From Bacteroidaceae bacterium (GTDB lineage Bacteria; Bacteroidota; Bacteroidia; Bacteroidales; Bacteroidaceae): 64,000 nucleotides of DNA. A program made the position numbers and the translations under genes. The stretch covers positions 1-64,000 of the forward strand of contig JAILPK010000025.1 of NCBI GenBank assembly GCA_024699495.1, in the 5' to 3' direction. Positions 1 to 8,100 of this stretch are shown here, piece after piece (within the stretch, counting starts at the first letter, position 1; each line of letters opens with the position of its first letter). Under the pieces are notes generated by a model, which saw only the letters and a list, made by a program, of their open reading frames with translations, ran no database searches and had not been told where the DNA came from.

Positions 1-19
1 AAAGAGTAAGAATTTCAAG
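1..19. CRISPR. Truncated end of a CRISPR repeat (array lies left of the window)
   Basis: The first 19 bases match positions 18-36 of the 47-nt repeat found at 3994-4258, and the sequence that follows (ccgcaaatattt...) is the same as that following the last repeat at 4258. The window therefore opens at the degenerate terminal repeat of another array, or of a duplicated array end, whose body is outside the window. Confidence 0.7.
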
Positions 20-478
20 CCGCAAATATTTCTCTGCATTCCCAAAATGTCAAAGATCGTTCTTAGATCAGTGGCAAAGGTACAAAAAAGTAGTGAGTCA
101 GAAAGAATTTTTAAAGAAAAAAATAACTACAGCCGAAAAAACAATTCTTCAAAAATTTTCTTTGATGCTTTTTTGCTAATTATTCTTCGGCTGGCGCTTG
201 GCCGATGTCTGAAGTCAAAGGCGGAGACGTGGACGCTATTTTTAATGAATTATCCATGTTTAGGCCTTGAATTGCTTGTAAACTGCTCAAAATGCTCCGT
301 TTTTGAGCCAAAAAAGCGTGGTTTTTCGGGCGCTTTTTGTACTCAGAAGGCCACGCTTGTTTTTATGGATTTTTCAACCCCCTGTAAATCAAGTATTTAC
401 AAAGAAATCTAACAAACTAACATTCTAACATTCTAACATTAAGGGAGTGGTGTAGTCGCGAAGCGGCGGTTAAAGGTT
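20..478. repeat. CRISPR-flanking element, copy A
   Basis: About 460 bp that align with few differences to 4259-4716 and, for the last third, to 15611-15775. It contains a hairpin (AAGCGTGG about 325 pairing with CCACGCTT about 350) with T runs on both strands, so it could end transcripts from either side. A TACCTTTG box reads leftward at 75-82, towards the truncated repeat. The copy ends in a direct repeat of ctaacatt and the string aagggagtgg. The open frame across it is not preserved between copies because of indels, so I treat it as non-coding. Confidence 0.7.
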
Positions 479-740
479 AAAGGCATTCCGATGGAATATG
501 TAATATGGAATATGGAATATGTGAGGCTGGCGCGATGGGGCGGCAGAGCCGATGGAAGATGGAAGATGTGAGGCTGGCGCGGAGCGGCGGTTAAAGGCAT
601 TCCGATGGAAGATGGAAGATGTAAGATGTAAGAAGATGGAAGATGTGAGGCTGGCGCGATAGGGCAAAAAGTTCCTGTCCCCTTTTGCCTGCGCCTCAGG
701 CACCAACCGCCAGGTAAAGGGACAAAAGGGTCAAGACAGT
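479..740. repeat. Intergenic word-like minisatellites
   Basis: No gene is visible here. The stretch consists of short variable words in tandem: ggaatatggaatat, gatggaagatggaagatg and variants, separated by a recurring ggctggcgcgatg segment. The same words reappear at 4735-4870 and 15776-15905. Confidence 0.65.
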
Positions 741-887
741 CAATGGTCAATTGCTAATGGCGCTGGCGCCATCTATGACCTGAGCGGAAGAAAAATGTTC
801 AATGGTCAATGTTCAATGGTCAATGGAAAGCCCGCGCTCCGCAAGGGCTTGTACATCAGCGACGGCCAAAAGGTTCTGGTAAAGTAA
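741..887 (+). pseudogene. Relic C-terminal sorting-like tail of a lost secreted protein
   Basis: The frame ending with taa at 885-887 reads NGAGAIYDLSGRK, then MFNGQCSMVNG, then RKGLYISDGQKVLVK. The outer parts match the C-terminal tails of the intact secreted proteins ending at 15427 (IYDLSGRR..., RKGLYIKNGKK) and 44973 (IYNLAGQR, KGLYIIGGRK). The linker between the two conserved parts is made of the intergenic word ttcaatggtcaatgg repeated. No start codon or body of a secreted protein is visible upstream, where only word repeats occur. I infer the 3' end of a deleted or recombined gene. What removed the body is not visible. Confidence 0.6.
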
Positions 888-1037
888 TAATCTTCTGGCC
901 AGTAGGTATAAGAGTAGGGCTGCGCTTGAGCCATTAAACATTAGGCTTAAGCGCAGCCTTCATTATGTTTTTGTGCCCCTTGAACATTTTTTCTTTAATT
1001 TTTCTCTTTTCTTTTCTTCTCTTTTAAATATAAATAG

Positions 1038-1045
1038 TACTTTTG
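1038..1045 (+). promoter_or_regulatory. -7 promoter box of MNT/HEPN module 1
   Basis: TACTTTTG followed by cggcg fits the Bacteroidetes TAnnTTTG box. It lies inside the upstream extension of the open frame, which places the true start at 1066. The preceding pyrimidine-rich block (984-1037) is nearly repeated at 2789-2858. Confidence 0.6.
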
Positions 1046-1065
1046 CGGCGATAAAACGAAGTGTT

Positions 1066-1389
1066 ATGTCTAAAGAAGAAACGATACAATTAAGAAAGCT
1101 CAGAGAGACAAGCCGCAAAGTCGTTCCGGAAGGAGGACAGGTTTGGCTCTATGGATCTCGTGCCCGTGGTGACGCGAGGCAAGACTCTGATTGGGATCTG
1201 TTGATTCTTCTAAAGAAGCCATCCATAACCAGCCAAGATGAAGACGAGATAGCTTATCCTTTTGTCGTTGAGGGTTGGAAGAACGGTATGGCCGTAAGCC
1301 CGCAGATGTACACTTTTAATGAATGGAAAGAACGCTCATTCACCCCTTATTACAAGAATGTGGAACAAGATAAAATACGAATCCGATGA
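1066..1389 (+). CDS. MNT-type nucleotidyltransferase antitoxin, module 1
   Basis: A 107-residue protein of the minimal nucleotidyltransferase (MNT) family. Residues about 26-45 contain GSRARGDARQDSDWD, an exact GSx10DxD motif that binds nucleotide and metal. In characterised MNT/HEPN pairs the MNT protein neutralises the HEPN toxin, sometimes by AMPylating it; that role here is by family only. The start at 1066 is chosen because the promoter box at 1038-1045 lies within the longer frame. The stop overlaps the next gene's start (ATGA at 1386-1389), so the pair is translationally coupled. It is the first of three paralogous pairs in a row. Confidence 0.85.
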   Translation: MSKEETIQLRKLRETSRKVVPEGGQVWLYGSRARGDARQDSDWDLLILLKKPSITSQDEDEIAYPFVVEGWKNGMAVSPQMYTFNEWKERSFTPYYKNVEQDKIRIR

Positions 1390-1793
1390 GTCTTAATGAA
1401 TCTGACCGCCAAACATTGATAAACCTATATCTCAAAAAGTGCGATGAAATGCTGGAAGATGCCCGCCTCAATTGTAGCAAGGGGCGTTGGAATACAACAG
1501 CAAACAGACTTTATTACGCTCTTTTTAATGCAATCACAGCCCTCTTTATAAGTGATGGATTCTCAGTTTCTTCACATAATGGGTTGAAGGTTCGATTTGG
1601 TCAAGAATACGTTCTTACAGGACTTGCATCTGATACGGATGGAAAACTATTGTCTCAGATGGAAACTATGCGGGAGCGTGCTGATTACGATGCAGCCTTC
1701 ACAGCCTCTGAATCCATTATCAACGAACGGTTCCAGTTAGTAGAAAACATGATTAGCCATGTTAAGGAACTGATTTTTAGGGAAAGATTATGA
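1386..1793 (+). CDS. HEPN-domain toxin, module 1
   Basis: A 135-residue all-helical HEPN-domain protein (UPF0332-like), the predicted RNase-type toxin partner of the upstream nucleotidyltransferase. The core reads ANRLYYALFNAITALF near residues 39-54, followed by SSHNGLKVRFG, the H-N/S-G element shared by all three paralogues here. The residue after YYA.F is Asn, where module 2 has His and module 3 Tyr. This position varies in related proteins, so loss of activity should not be assumed. It overlaps the upstream gene by four bases and is followed by a strong terminator at 1874-1909, making module 1 a self-contained unit. Confidence 0.8.
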   Translation: MSLNESDRQTLINLYLKKCDEMLEDARLNCSKGRWNTTANRLYYALFNAITALFISDGFSVSSHNGLKVRFGQEYVLTGLASDTDGKLLSQMETMRERADYDAAFTASESIINERFQLVENMISHVKELIFRERL

Positions 1794-1873
1794 TTTTTTG
1801 TGTAATAAAGTCGAAAATGAGCAATATAAGAATTGGACATCACAGATTGTAACATCCAATTCTGCAAAAATTT

Positions 1874-1909
1874 AAAGCCTTTCAACCTCATCGTTGAGAG
1901 GCTTTTTTT
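1874..1909 (+). terminator. Intrinsic terminator after module 1
   Basis: Hairpin AAAGCCTTTCAAC / GTTGAGAGGCTTT with a short loop, followed by seven T. It lies 80 bases after the HEPN stop codon. Confidence 0.8.
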
Positions 1910-1963
1910 GTGCCTTAAAGACAAAAAACTTTGTTTTTTCTTTGCCATTTTACGACTAATTCA

Positions 1964-1971
1964 TATTTTTG
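1964..1971 (+). promoter_or_regulatory. -7 promoter box of module 2
   Basis: TATTTTTG followed by cggcgtaat matches TAnnTTTG. It overlaps the alternative TTG start of the long frame at 1969, so translation more likely begins at ATG 2005. Confidence 0.55.
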
Positions 1972-2004
1972 CGGCGTAATAAATCAATAATTGCGTCACA
2001 GAAT

Positions 2005-2322
2005 ATGAGTTCAGCCAGTATGATTGATAAGATTAAGCATGTTGCCCAGGAAGTCCTTCCTGAGCATAGCAAGCTTTATCTCTATGGCTCACGAGCCCGA
2101 GGCGATGCTCATGAGGGGTCTGATTGGGATCTGCTTATACTGTTGGATAAACCCACCCTCACTTTTAGTGACTACAGCGTTGGATATCCTTTCCGTAAAC
2201 TAGGTTGGGAACTCAACGAGGAGATTAATCCTCAGGTCTATTCTCAGAAAGAATGGATGGAATATCATTTTACTCCTTTCTATAAAAACGTAGAACATGA
2301 CAAACAAGTTGTAATAGGATGA
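2005..2322 (+). CDS. MNT-type nucleotidyltransferase antitoxin, module 2
   Basis: A 105-residue paralogue of the module 1 antitoxin. The GSRARGDAHEGSDWD motif (GSx10DxD) is intact near residue 31. The second half (YPFRKLGWE..., PQVYSQKEWMEYHFTPFYKNVEHD) aligns with module 1 (PQMYTFNEWKERSFTPYYKNVEQD). The start at ATG 2005 is preferred over TTG 1969, which sits in the promoter box; ATG 2020 is a further in-frame option. Its stop overlaps the next gene by four bases. The predicted role is to neutralise the HEPN protein encoded next. Confidence 0.85.
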   Translation: MSSASMIDKIKHVAQEVLPEHSKLYLYGSRARGDAHEGSDWDLLILLDKPTLTFSDYSVGYPFRKLGWELNEEINPQVYSQKEWMEYHFTPFYKNVEHDKQVVIG

Positions 2323-2717
2323 GTTTAACTAATGAAGAAAGAAACCTTATTGTAGCTCGTGAGTTGGCAAGAGCCAAAGAAGCCTACGACGACATCCTTT
2401 ATCTGCAAAAGGATGGCAGGTTGAGTGCAGCTGCAAACAGACTATATTATGCTGTCTTCCATGCCGTTAGTGCATTGCTAATAAAAGATGGCTACCAAGC
2501 GAGCCGGCATAATGGTTCTCATATATTGTTCAGCCAACATTACATTAAGACAGGTATTCTTCCTTCAGACTTTGGAACTCTATATAACAACTTGCAAACC
2601 TTGAGAGAGAAGAGCGACTATAACTGTTTCTTCGATGTCAAAGAACAAGATATTGCGGAGGGTATTGATATAGCTCATAGCTTGATACAAGCAATTGAGG
2701 AATTAATTAACGCATAG
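2319..2717 (+). CDS. HEPN-domain toxin, module 2
   Basis: A 132-residue HEPN-domain protein paralogous to the module 1 toxin. The core ANRLYYAVFHAVSALL near residues 46-61 keeps the R...H pattern typical of HEPN RNases, and ASRHNGSHILF follows. Lengths and spacing match module 1, with a four-base overlap with its antitoxin. It is the only one of the three toxins that both is full length and carries His in the first core helix. A function as an RNase toxin is inferred from the family. Confidence 0.8.
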   Translation: MSLTNEERNLIVARELARAKEAYDDILYLQKDGRLSAAANRLYYAVFHAVSALLIKDGYQASRHNGSHILFSQHYIKTGILPSDFGTLYNNLQTLREKSDYNCFFDVKEQDIAEGIDIAHSLIQAIEELINA

Positions 2718-2788
2718 AATCAAATCAATAATTTAATCTAAAACCTTTTAAACCTCTTTAGAGCAAATGAATTAAATTTTGCCCTCTG

Positions 2789-2866
2789 ATCATTTTTTCT
2801 TTAATTTTTCTCTTTTCTTTTCTTCTCTTTTCTTTTCTTCTCTTTTAAATATAAATAGTACTTTTG
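2789..2866 (+). promoter_or_regulatory. Duplicated promoter block of module 3
   Basis: A pyrimidine-rich run (attttttctttaattttt, then ctcttttcttttcttctctt) ending in TACTTTTG at 2859-2866 copies the block in front of module 1 (984-1045). It carries one extra internal copy of about 16 bases (tcttttcttctctttt). Modules 1 and 3 therefore share promoter ancestry. Confidence 0.6.
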
Positions 2867-2892
2867 CGGCGTAATACTAAGAAACTCATGCT

Positions 2893-3207
2893 ATGAGACG
2901 ACCGGAAATTGTAAAACAAATCAGCCAAGCTATAAAACGCGTTGCTCCTACAGCAACAGCTATTCTTTATGGTTCGGAGGCTCGTGGCGATGCTCGAAGT
3001 GATAGTGATATTGATGTCCTGATACTTCTCGACGAAGAAAAACGCAACTTAAAGCATGAGAATGAACTTGCAGGCAAGCTTTATGAAATAGAGTTGGCCA
3101 CTGGAGTTCTTATAAGTCCTATGATAATGCCTCGATTACAATGGGATAATCGTCCCTTCAAGACTCCATTTTATATAAATGTTATAAACGAAGGTGTAAG
3201 AATATGA
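2893..3207 (+). CDS. MNT-type nucleotidyltransferase antitoxin, module 3
   Basis: A 104-residue MNT protein. GSEARGDARSDSDID (GSx10DxD) lies near residues 26-42, so catalytic residues are intact. It is more diverged from modules 1 and 2 than they are from each other, lacking the Trp before the last Asp and having a different C-terminus (LISPMIMPRLQW). The stop overlaps the ATG of the broken HEPN gene at 3204. It is an intact antitoxin next to an inactivated toxin. Confidence 0.83.
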   Translation: MRRPEIVKQISQAIKRVAPTATAILYGSEARGDARSDSDIDVLILLDEEKRNLKHENELAGKLYEIELATGVLISPMIMPRLQWDNRPFKTPFYINVINEGVRI

Positions 3208-3607
3208 AAGAATCATTAGATGAGCAAAGCCGACAGTCATTGATTGGCATAGGTTAGACAGAGCATACGAGACAATGAAAGAGGCTAATCTGCTGGCCAA
3301 GGAGGGTTTTTACAATGCGGCTGTTAATCGCCTTTATTATGCTTGCTTTTATGCCTAAATTGCTTTGCTTGTTGCCAATGGTCTTGCAACATCAACACAT
3401 TCCGGCGTAAAGACAATGCTTGGACTTCATTTTATTTCCAAGGGCTTACTTGACATAGAGCATGGTAAGACATTCAGTCGCCTTTTTGAAATTCGCCATA
3501 GCGGGGACTACGATGACTTCGTCTATTGCGATAAGGAAATGATAGACGAATTTACCCCAAAAGCAATGGCTTTCATTGACGAGATAAAGAATCTTTTGGC
3601 TAAGTAA
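3204..3607 (+). pseudogene. Broken HEPN toxin, module 3 (frameshift plus nonsense)
   Basis: The frame begins at 3204 with MKESLDEQSRQSLIG and meets a stop at 3255. Homology continues in another frame from about 3248: HRLDRAYETMKEANLL, then NAAVNRLYYACFYA, a taa at 3356-3358, then IALLVANGLATSTHSG and on to a natural stop at 3605-3607. The gene thus has one frameshift near 3240-3255 and one in-frame nonsense codon, perhaps CAA to TAA. Restoring both would give a protein of about 134 residues, the length of the other two toxins. The remaining open frame from 3365 lacks the first half of the HEPN fold. Confidence 0.85.
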
Positions 3608-3910
3608 ATAAGCAACCTCAAGCCCCTGTTCTACAACATAAATATCAACCACAATATATTAAACAACATACAAAAAAACATTAAACTATTGAACTCAAGA
3701 AACAGATAGTAGATTAGACATATAGAAGAAGCGTCCGCTTAGATTCTTGTTTCCGAAATTTCGCCAAAATCAAAGAAACAATTCAAGAGTAAAGGCACGG
3801 ATGCTCACGCCGATGGCGTGGGCTTTTACTCGTTGAGAATTGTTAGGTGTTTGGCGATACCTCCGTAAGCATCCGATAAACTACCCGTTGTAGCAGTTGT
3901 AGTTTCGCTG
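3608..3910. other. Intergenic region with a long imperfect hairpin (3779-3842)
   Basis: No gene is visible. Positions 3779-3842 can fold as nested stems: CAATTC/GAATTG, GAGTAAA/TTTACTC and GCTCACGCC/GGCGTGGGC around a three-base loop, with short bulges. There is no T run directly after it. It lies about 75 bases before the CRISPR repeats and could be a structured RNA or a processed boundary; I cannot name it. Confidence 0.5.
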
Positions 3911-3918
3911 TACCTTTG
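3888..3918 (+). promoter_or_regulatory. Promoter reading into the CRISPR array
   Basis: TTG (3888-3890), a 20-base gap, then TACCTTTG (3911-3918) is a good Bacteroidetes promoter. The expected start, 6-8 bases downstream, falls in the first repeat, so a rightward transcript would begin inside the repeat and run through the array. A leftward array transcript from the other side is not excluded. Confidence 0.6.
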
Positions 3919-4258
3919 CCGCCGCAATAGTGCAAAGAGAAAGAATTTCAAGCAATTCACAACGCTTGTACTCGTTGCCACTACCCAGGAGGCGATGTTT
4001 ATGATAGTGCAAAGAGAAAGAATTTCAAGCAATTCACAACTCGGAGGTTGAGCAACTGGATGAGCTGGTGATGTTTATGATAGTGCAAAGAGTAAGAATT
4101 TCAAGCAATTCACAACTCCGAGCTTTTCACGCTGACCGTACTGTTGATGTTTATGATAGTGCAAAGAGTAAGAATTACAAGCAATTCACAACTCATACCC
4201 GAAACGCTGCAAAAATCTGTTGATGTTTATGATAGTGCAAAGAGTAAGAATTTCAAGC
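3917..4258. CRISPR. CRISPR array, 47-nt repeats, four spacers
   Basis: Repeats at 3917-3963 (first part diverged), 3994-4040, 4070-4116, 4146-4192 and 4222-4258 (3' part lost). The core reads gatgtttatgatagtgcaaa then gagtaagaatttcaagcaat then tcacaac. Spacers are 30, 29, 29 and 29 nt and share no sequence. On the minus strand the repeat starts GTTGTGAATTGCTTG, the form and length usual in Bacteroidetes type II-C (Cas9) systems. The first two repeats have gagaaag, the others gagtaag. No cas gene lies in the window; orientation is unresolved because both end repeats are degenerate. Confidence 0.88.
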
Positions 4259-4716
4259 CGCAAATATTTCTCTGCATTCCCAAAATGTCATAGATCGTTC
4301 TTAGATCAGTGGCAAAGGTGCAAAAAAGTAGTGAGTCAGAAAGAATTTTTAAAGAAAAATATAACTACAGCCGAAAAAACAATTCTTCAAAAAGTTTTCT
4401 TTGATGCTTTTTTGCTAATTATTCTTCGGCTGGCGTTTGGCCGATGTCTGAAGTCAAAGGCGGAGACGTGGACGCTATTTTTAATGAATTATCCATGTTT
4501 TGGCCATGAATTGCTTGTAAACTGCTCAAAAATGCTTGGTTTTCGCACTAAAAAGCGTGGTTTTTCGGGTGTTTTTTTGCACTCAGAAGGCCACGCTTGT
4601 TTTTATGGATTTTTCAAACCATTGTAAATCAAGCACTTACAAAGAAATCTAACAAACTAACATTCTAACATTCTAACATTAAGGGAGTGGGGGTAGTCGC
4701 GGAGCGACGGTTAAAG
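4259..4716. repeat. CRISPR-flanking element, copy B
   Basis: Near-identical to copy A at 20-478, in the same order relative to the terminal repeat. It includes the hairpin pair AAGCGTGG/CCACGCTT with T runs and the ctaacatt direct repeats before aagggagtgg. The leftward TACCTTTG box of copy A is gcacctttg here. Small indels break any shared reading frame. Confidence 0.75.
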
Positions 4717-5127
4717 GTTAATGGTTAAAGGTTGGCTGGCGCGGGGCGGCAGAGCCGATGTATGATGGATGATGGAAGATGGAAGATGTGAGGCTGGCGC
4801 GATGAAAGCGGCGGTTAAAGGTTAAAGGTTAATGGTTAATGGTTGGCTGGCGCGGGGCGGCCGATGGAAGATGGAAGATGGAAGGACATGCGGCCAAGGG
4901 CCGCGGTTCGAATGGTTCAAAAGGTTCGAGGGGTTCAAGGGTTTGGGCTGGCGCGATGAAGACGAGGAGCGATGAAGAAAGCTAAAGGCTAACGGCTAAC
5001 GCTAACGGCTAATGGCTAACGGGCTAAAAACGGCCCTTTAAGGATAATCCGATCAACGATTAAACGATTAAATAAAAGCGTGGGCATAATTTAGTTCAAG
5101 AATTTTTATTATTTAAAATAAAAGTAT
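4717..5127. repeat. Intergenic word-like minisatellites
   Basis: No gene is visible. Tandem words include ggttaaaggttaatgg, gatggaagatgg and aacggctaacggctaacg. A segment of about 50 bases (4905-4957: cgcggttcgaatggttcaaa and onward) is repeated with few changes at 15962-16016. Confidence 0.65.
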
Positions 5128-5135
5128 TATCTTTG
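5128..5135 (+). promoter_or_regulatory. -7 promoter box of the LRR operon
   Basis: TATCTTTG followed by tggcgtcaaagg fits TAnnTTTG. It overlaps the apparent TTG start of the longest frame (5133), so translation more likely starts at ATG 5187. Confidence 0.6.
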
Positions 5136-5186
5136 TGGCGTCAAAGGACAAAAACTAATAATGCTAACAAAATAAAAGATATACTT

Positions 5187-8100
5187 ATGAAACGATTTTT
5201 CTTTTTACTTGCACTTGTGTGCTTTGCTCTTAACGCATCAGCAGATAGCTGGACTGATGATAATGGTGTTGTCTGGACTTATACCGTTTCTGGGGATAAT
5301 GCCACGATTACTAAAGCGAACCCAGCAAAAGGGAATCTGGTTTGCCCACAAATAATTGCAGGATATCAAGTTACCTCAATAGGTGGTTATGCTTTCAATT
5401 CTTGTATAAGCCTTACTTCCATAACACTTCCTGAAGGAGTCACCTCGATTGGCGATGGTGCTTTTTATGATTGTACGAGCCTTACTTCCATAACACTCCC
5501 CGAAGGTGTCACCTCGATTGGTAGTTCAGTTTTCTTTGATTGTACGAGCCTTACTTCCATAACACTTCCCGAAGGTGTCACATCAATTGGCGATGGTGCT
5601 TTCACTAATTGTGTGAAGCTTACTTCCATCAACATTCCAGAGGGAGTCACCTCTATTGGTTCTTCTACGTTCAGTTGTTGTTCTGGCCTTACTTCCATCA
5701 CTATTCCCGAAGGTGTCACCTCTATTGGAGAGTCTGCCTTTTGGTATTGCTCGAATCTTACATCCATAACCATGCCAAATGGTATAACTTCAATTGGCAA
5801 AAATGCCTTCTACAATTGTTCTAATCTTACTTCCATCACCATTCCAAATAGTATTTCAATTGAGTCTGGTGCCTTCGATAAATGTTCTAAGGTTGCTAAA
5901 ATCAACATAAACATTTCAAATCCCAGCGTATGGTCAAATCAATTGGGCAGTCTCCCAGATGTGCCACGCCATATCTTTAAGGATGGAGACGAGATTGAAG
6001 AATTAGTCTTGCCTGAAGGAATAGACACAATTGGCAATTATGCCTTTCGATATTGTTCGAACCTCACTTCCATCACTCTTCCAGAAAGTGTTACTACAAT
6101 TGGACAGGAAGCCTTTAAGTATTGTTTTAAACTTGCATCCATCACAATTCCAGAAAGTGTTACTTCTATTGGCGCTTATGCTTTCAAGAATTGTGCAAAA
6201 CTTACATCCATCACAATTCCTTATAGAGTTACCACAATTGGCAATGGTGCCTTTTATGGCTGTTCTGTCCTTACTGACATCACATTGCCAAATAACTTGA
6301 CCTCAATTGGTAATGAAACCTTTTATAATTGTTCGACCCTTACAACCATAACACTACCTGATAGTGTTTCCACTATTGGACAGTCAGCCTTCTGGGGGTG
6401 CTCGAAACTTACTTCCATCACAATTCCAAATGGCATTACATCAATCGGACAGTCAGCCTTCTATAATTGTACGGATCTCTCAGTAATTTATATTAATATA
6501 ACAAATCCCAGAGTTTGGTCAAATCAATTTGGCAATCTTCCCGAAGTGCCACGTTATATTTATAAGGATGGGAAGGAAGTTAAGGATATGGTTCTGCCTG
6601 AAGGTATAAAAGCAATTAGCAGTTATGCTTTTCAAAAATGTTATCATCTAACATCCGTTACACTTCCTAATAGTGTTACTTCTATTAGCAGTTATGCGTT
6701 CCAAGACTGTCCCAAACTTACTTCCGTTACCCTTCCTAAGGGCATCACTTCTCTTGGGAGTTATACTTTCTATAAATGTTCAAACCTAACATCCATTACT
6801 TTGCCAGATAGCATTACAAACATAAGTAATAATACCTTTGATGGCTGTTCGAGCCTTTCTTCAATTGTTATTCCTAATAAAGTATCCTCAATTAGCAGTT
6901 ATGCCTTTCAAAATTGTTCTAAGCTTACCTCTATCACTCTTCCTGATGGCTTGAAATCTGTCGGCTATTATGCTTTTTATGGGTGCTCAAGCCTAGCTTC
7001 CATCACTCTTCCTGACGGTGTAACATCAATTGGCGGCTATGCCTTTTATAGTTGTTCAAGCCTTACGTCATTCATTATTCCAAATAACGTAACCTCAATT
7101 GGCACAAGTGTTTTCGAGAAATGTTCGAAACTTACATCAATTACACTTCCCAATAATCCCTCTATTGGCATAGATGCCTTTTATAGTTGTCCAATCTCAG
7201 ATGTTAATGTAGTTATTGTTAACCCCCAAGAAACCTGTTCTAGTATTGGTTATGCTTTAAAAGGAGATAAGGACTTGAAATGTCGCATATTTCAGAATGG
7301 AGTGGAAATCAGAGATTTAGTTGTGCCTGAAGGCTTAAAATCTATTCCCAATTATGCCTACAATAATTGTTCTAACCTAACATCCATTACCCTGCCAAAC
7401 AGCGTAAAATCAATTGGAGAATATGCATTTAATAATTGTTCGGACCTTACAGCTCTCACGATACCGGATGGACTTACTTCAATTGGCAATTATGCCTTCA
7501 ATGGTTGTTCACATCTAAATATACTAACTCTTCCAAACACCCCACCAACCATCGGCTCTAATAACTTGAGAGATGATATGGTTTATTTTATTCCGACGGA
7601 TGCGATGGATACATATAAAAGTGCCTCAGTATGGTCGGACTTTTCAATCCATTTTGTTGCAAGCGATTCTGAATCAAGTTTCGATGTTAATACTGTTGCT
7701 AAAGAGAACTCATCAGGATTGCATCAGGCTATTGGAGAAGAGAACATGCAAAATGTAGTGAGTCTGAAAATAAGCGGGACCATCAACAGCTACGATATTC
7801 TGGTTATCCGGAACAAGATGAAGAATCTGAAATATCTGGATCTGACAGACGCTGTGATAGTGCCCAGTTCTTTCTATTATCTGGAGGACTATAGTACTAC
7901 GAGTAATACTATTAGCCCCAAGATGTTTAGCAATCTCTATCTAATATCAGTGAAATTACCAGAGAATATAAACAAAATTGATGAAAGTGCCTTTGCTGGA
8001 TGCTCTTCATTGCGTGAATTGGAGATAAACAGTGATTTGGAAGAAATCGGAGCTTCTGCGTTCCAAAGCACGAGCATTAATAATCTTTTTATCCGCAAAT

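Noticed and set aside
4222..4330. tracrRNA beginning in the last CRISPR repeat
   Set aside because: The terminal repeat lacks the segment that would pair with GTTGTGAATT of the crRNA, which forms the core duplex with tracrRNA, and no fitting tail hairpins with a terminator follow closely. A degenerate terminal repeat is simpler.
47..4627. Open frames of 121 and 135 residues in the two CRISPR-flank copies (47-412 and 4220-4627)
   Set aside because: The copies are nearly identical in DNA but indels change the frame and the ends of the proteins; the frames overlap CRISPR repeat and hairpin sequence and lack an upstream start signal. Better explained as non-coding.
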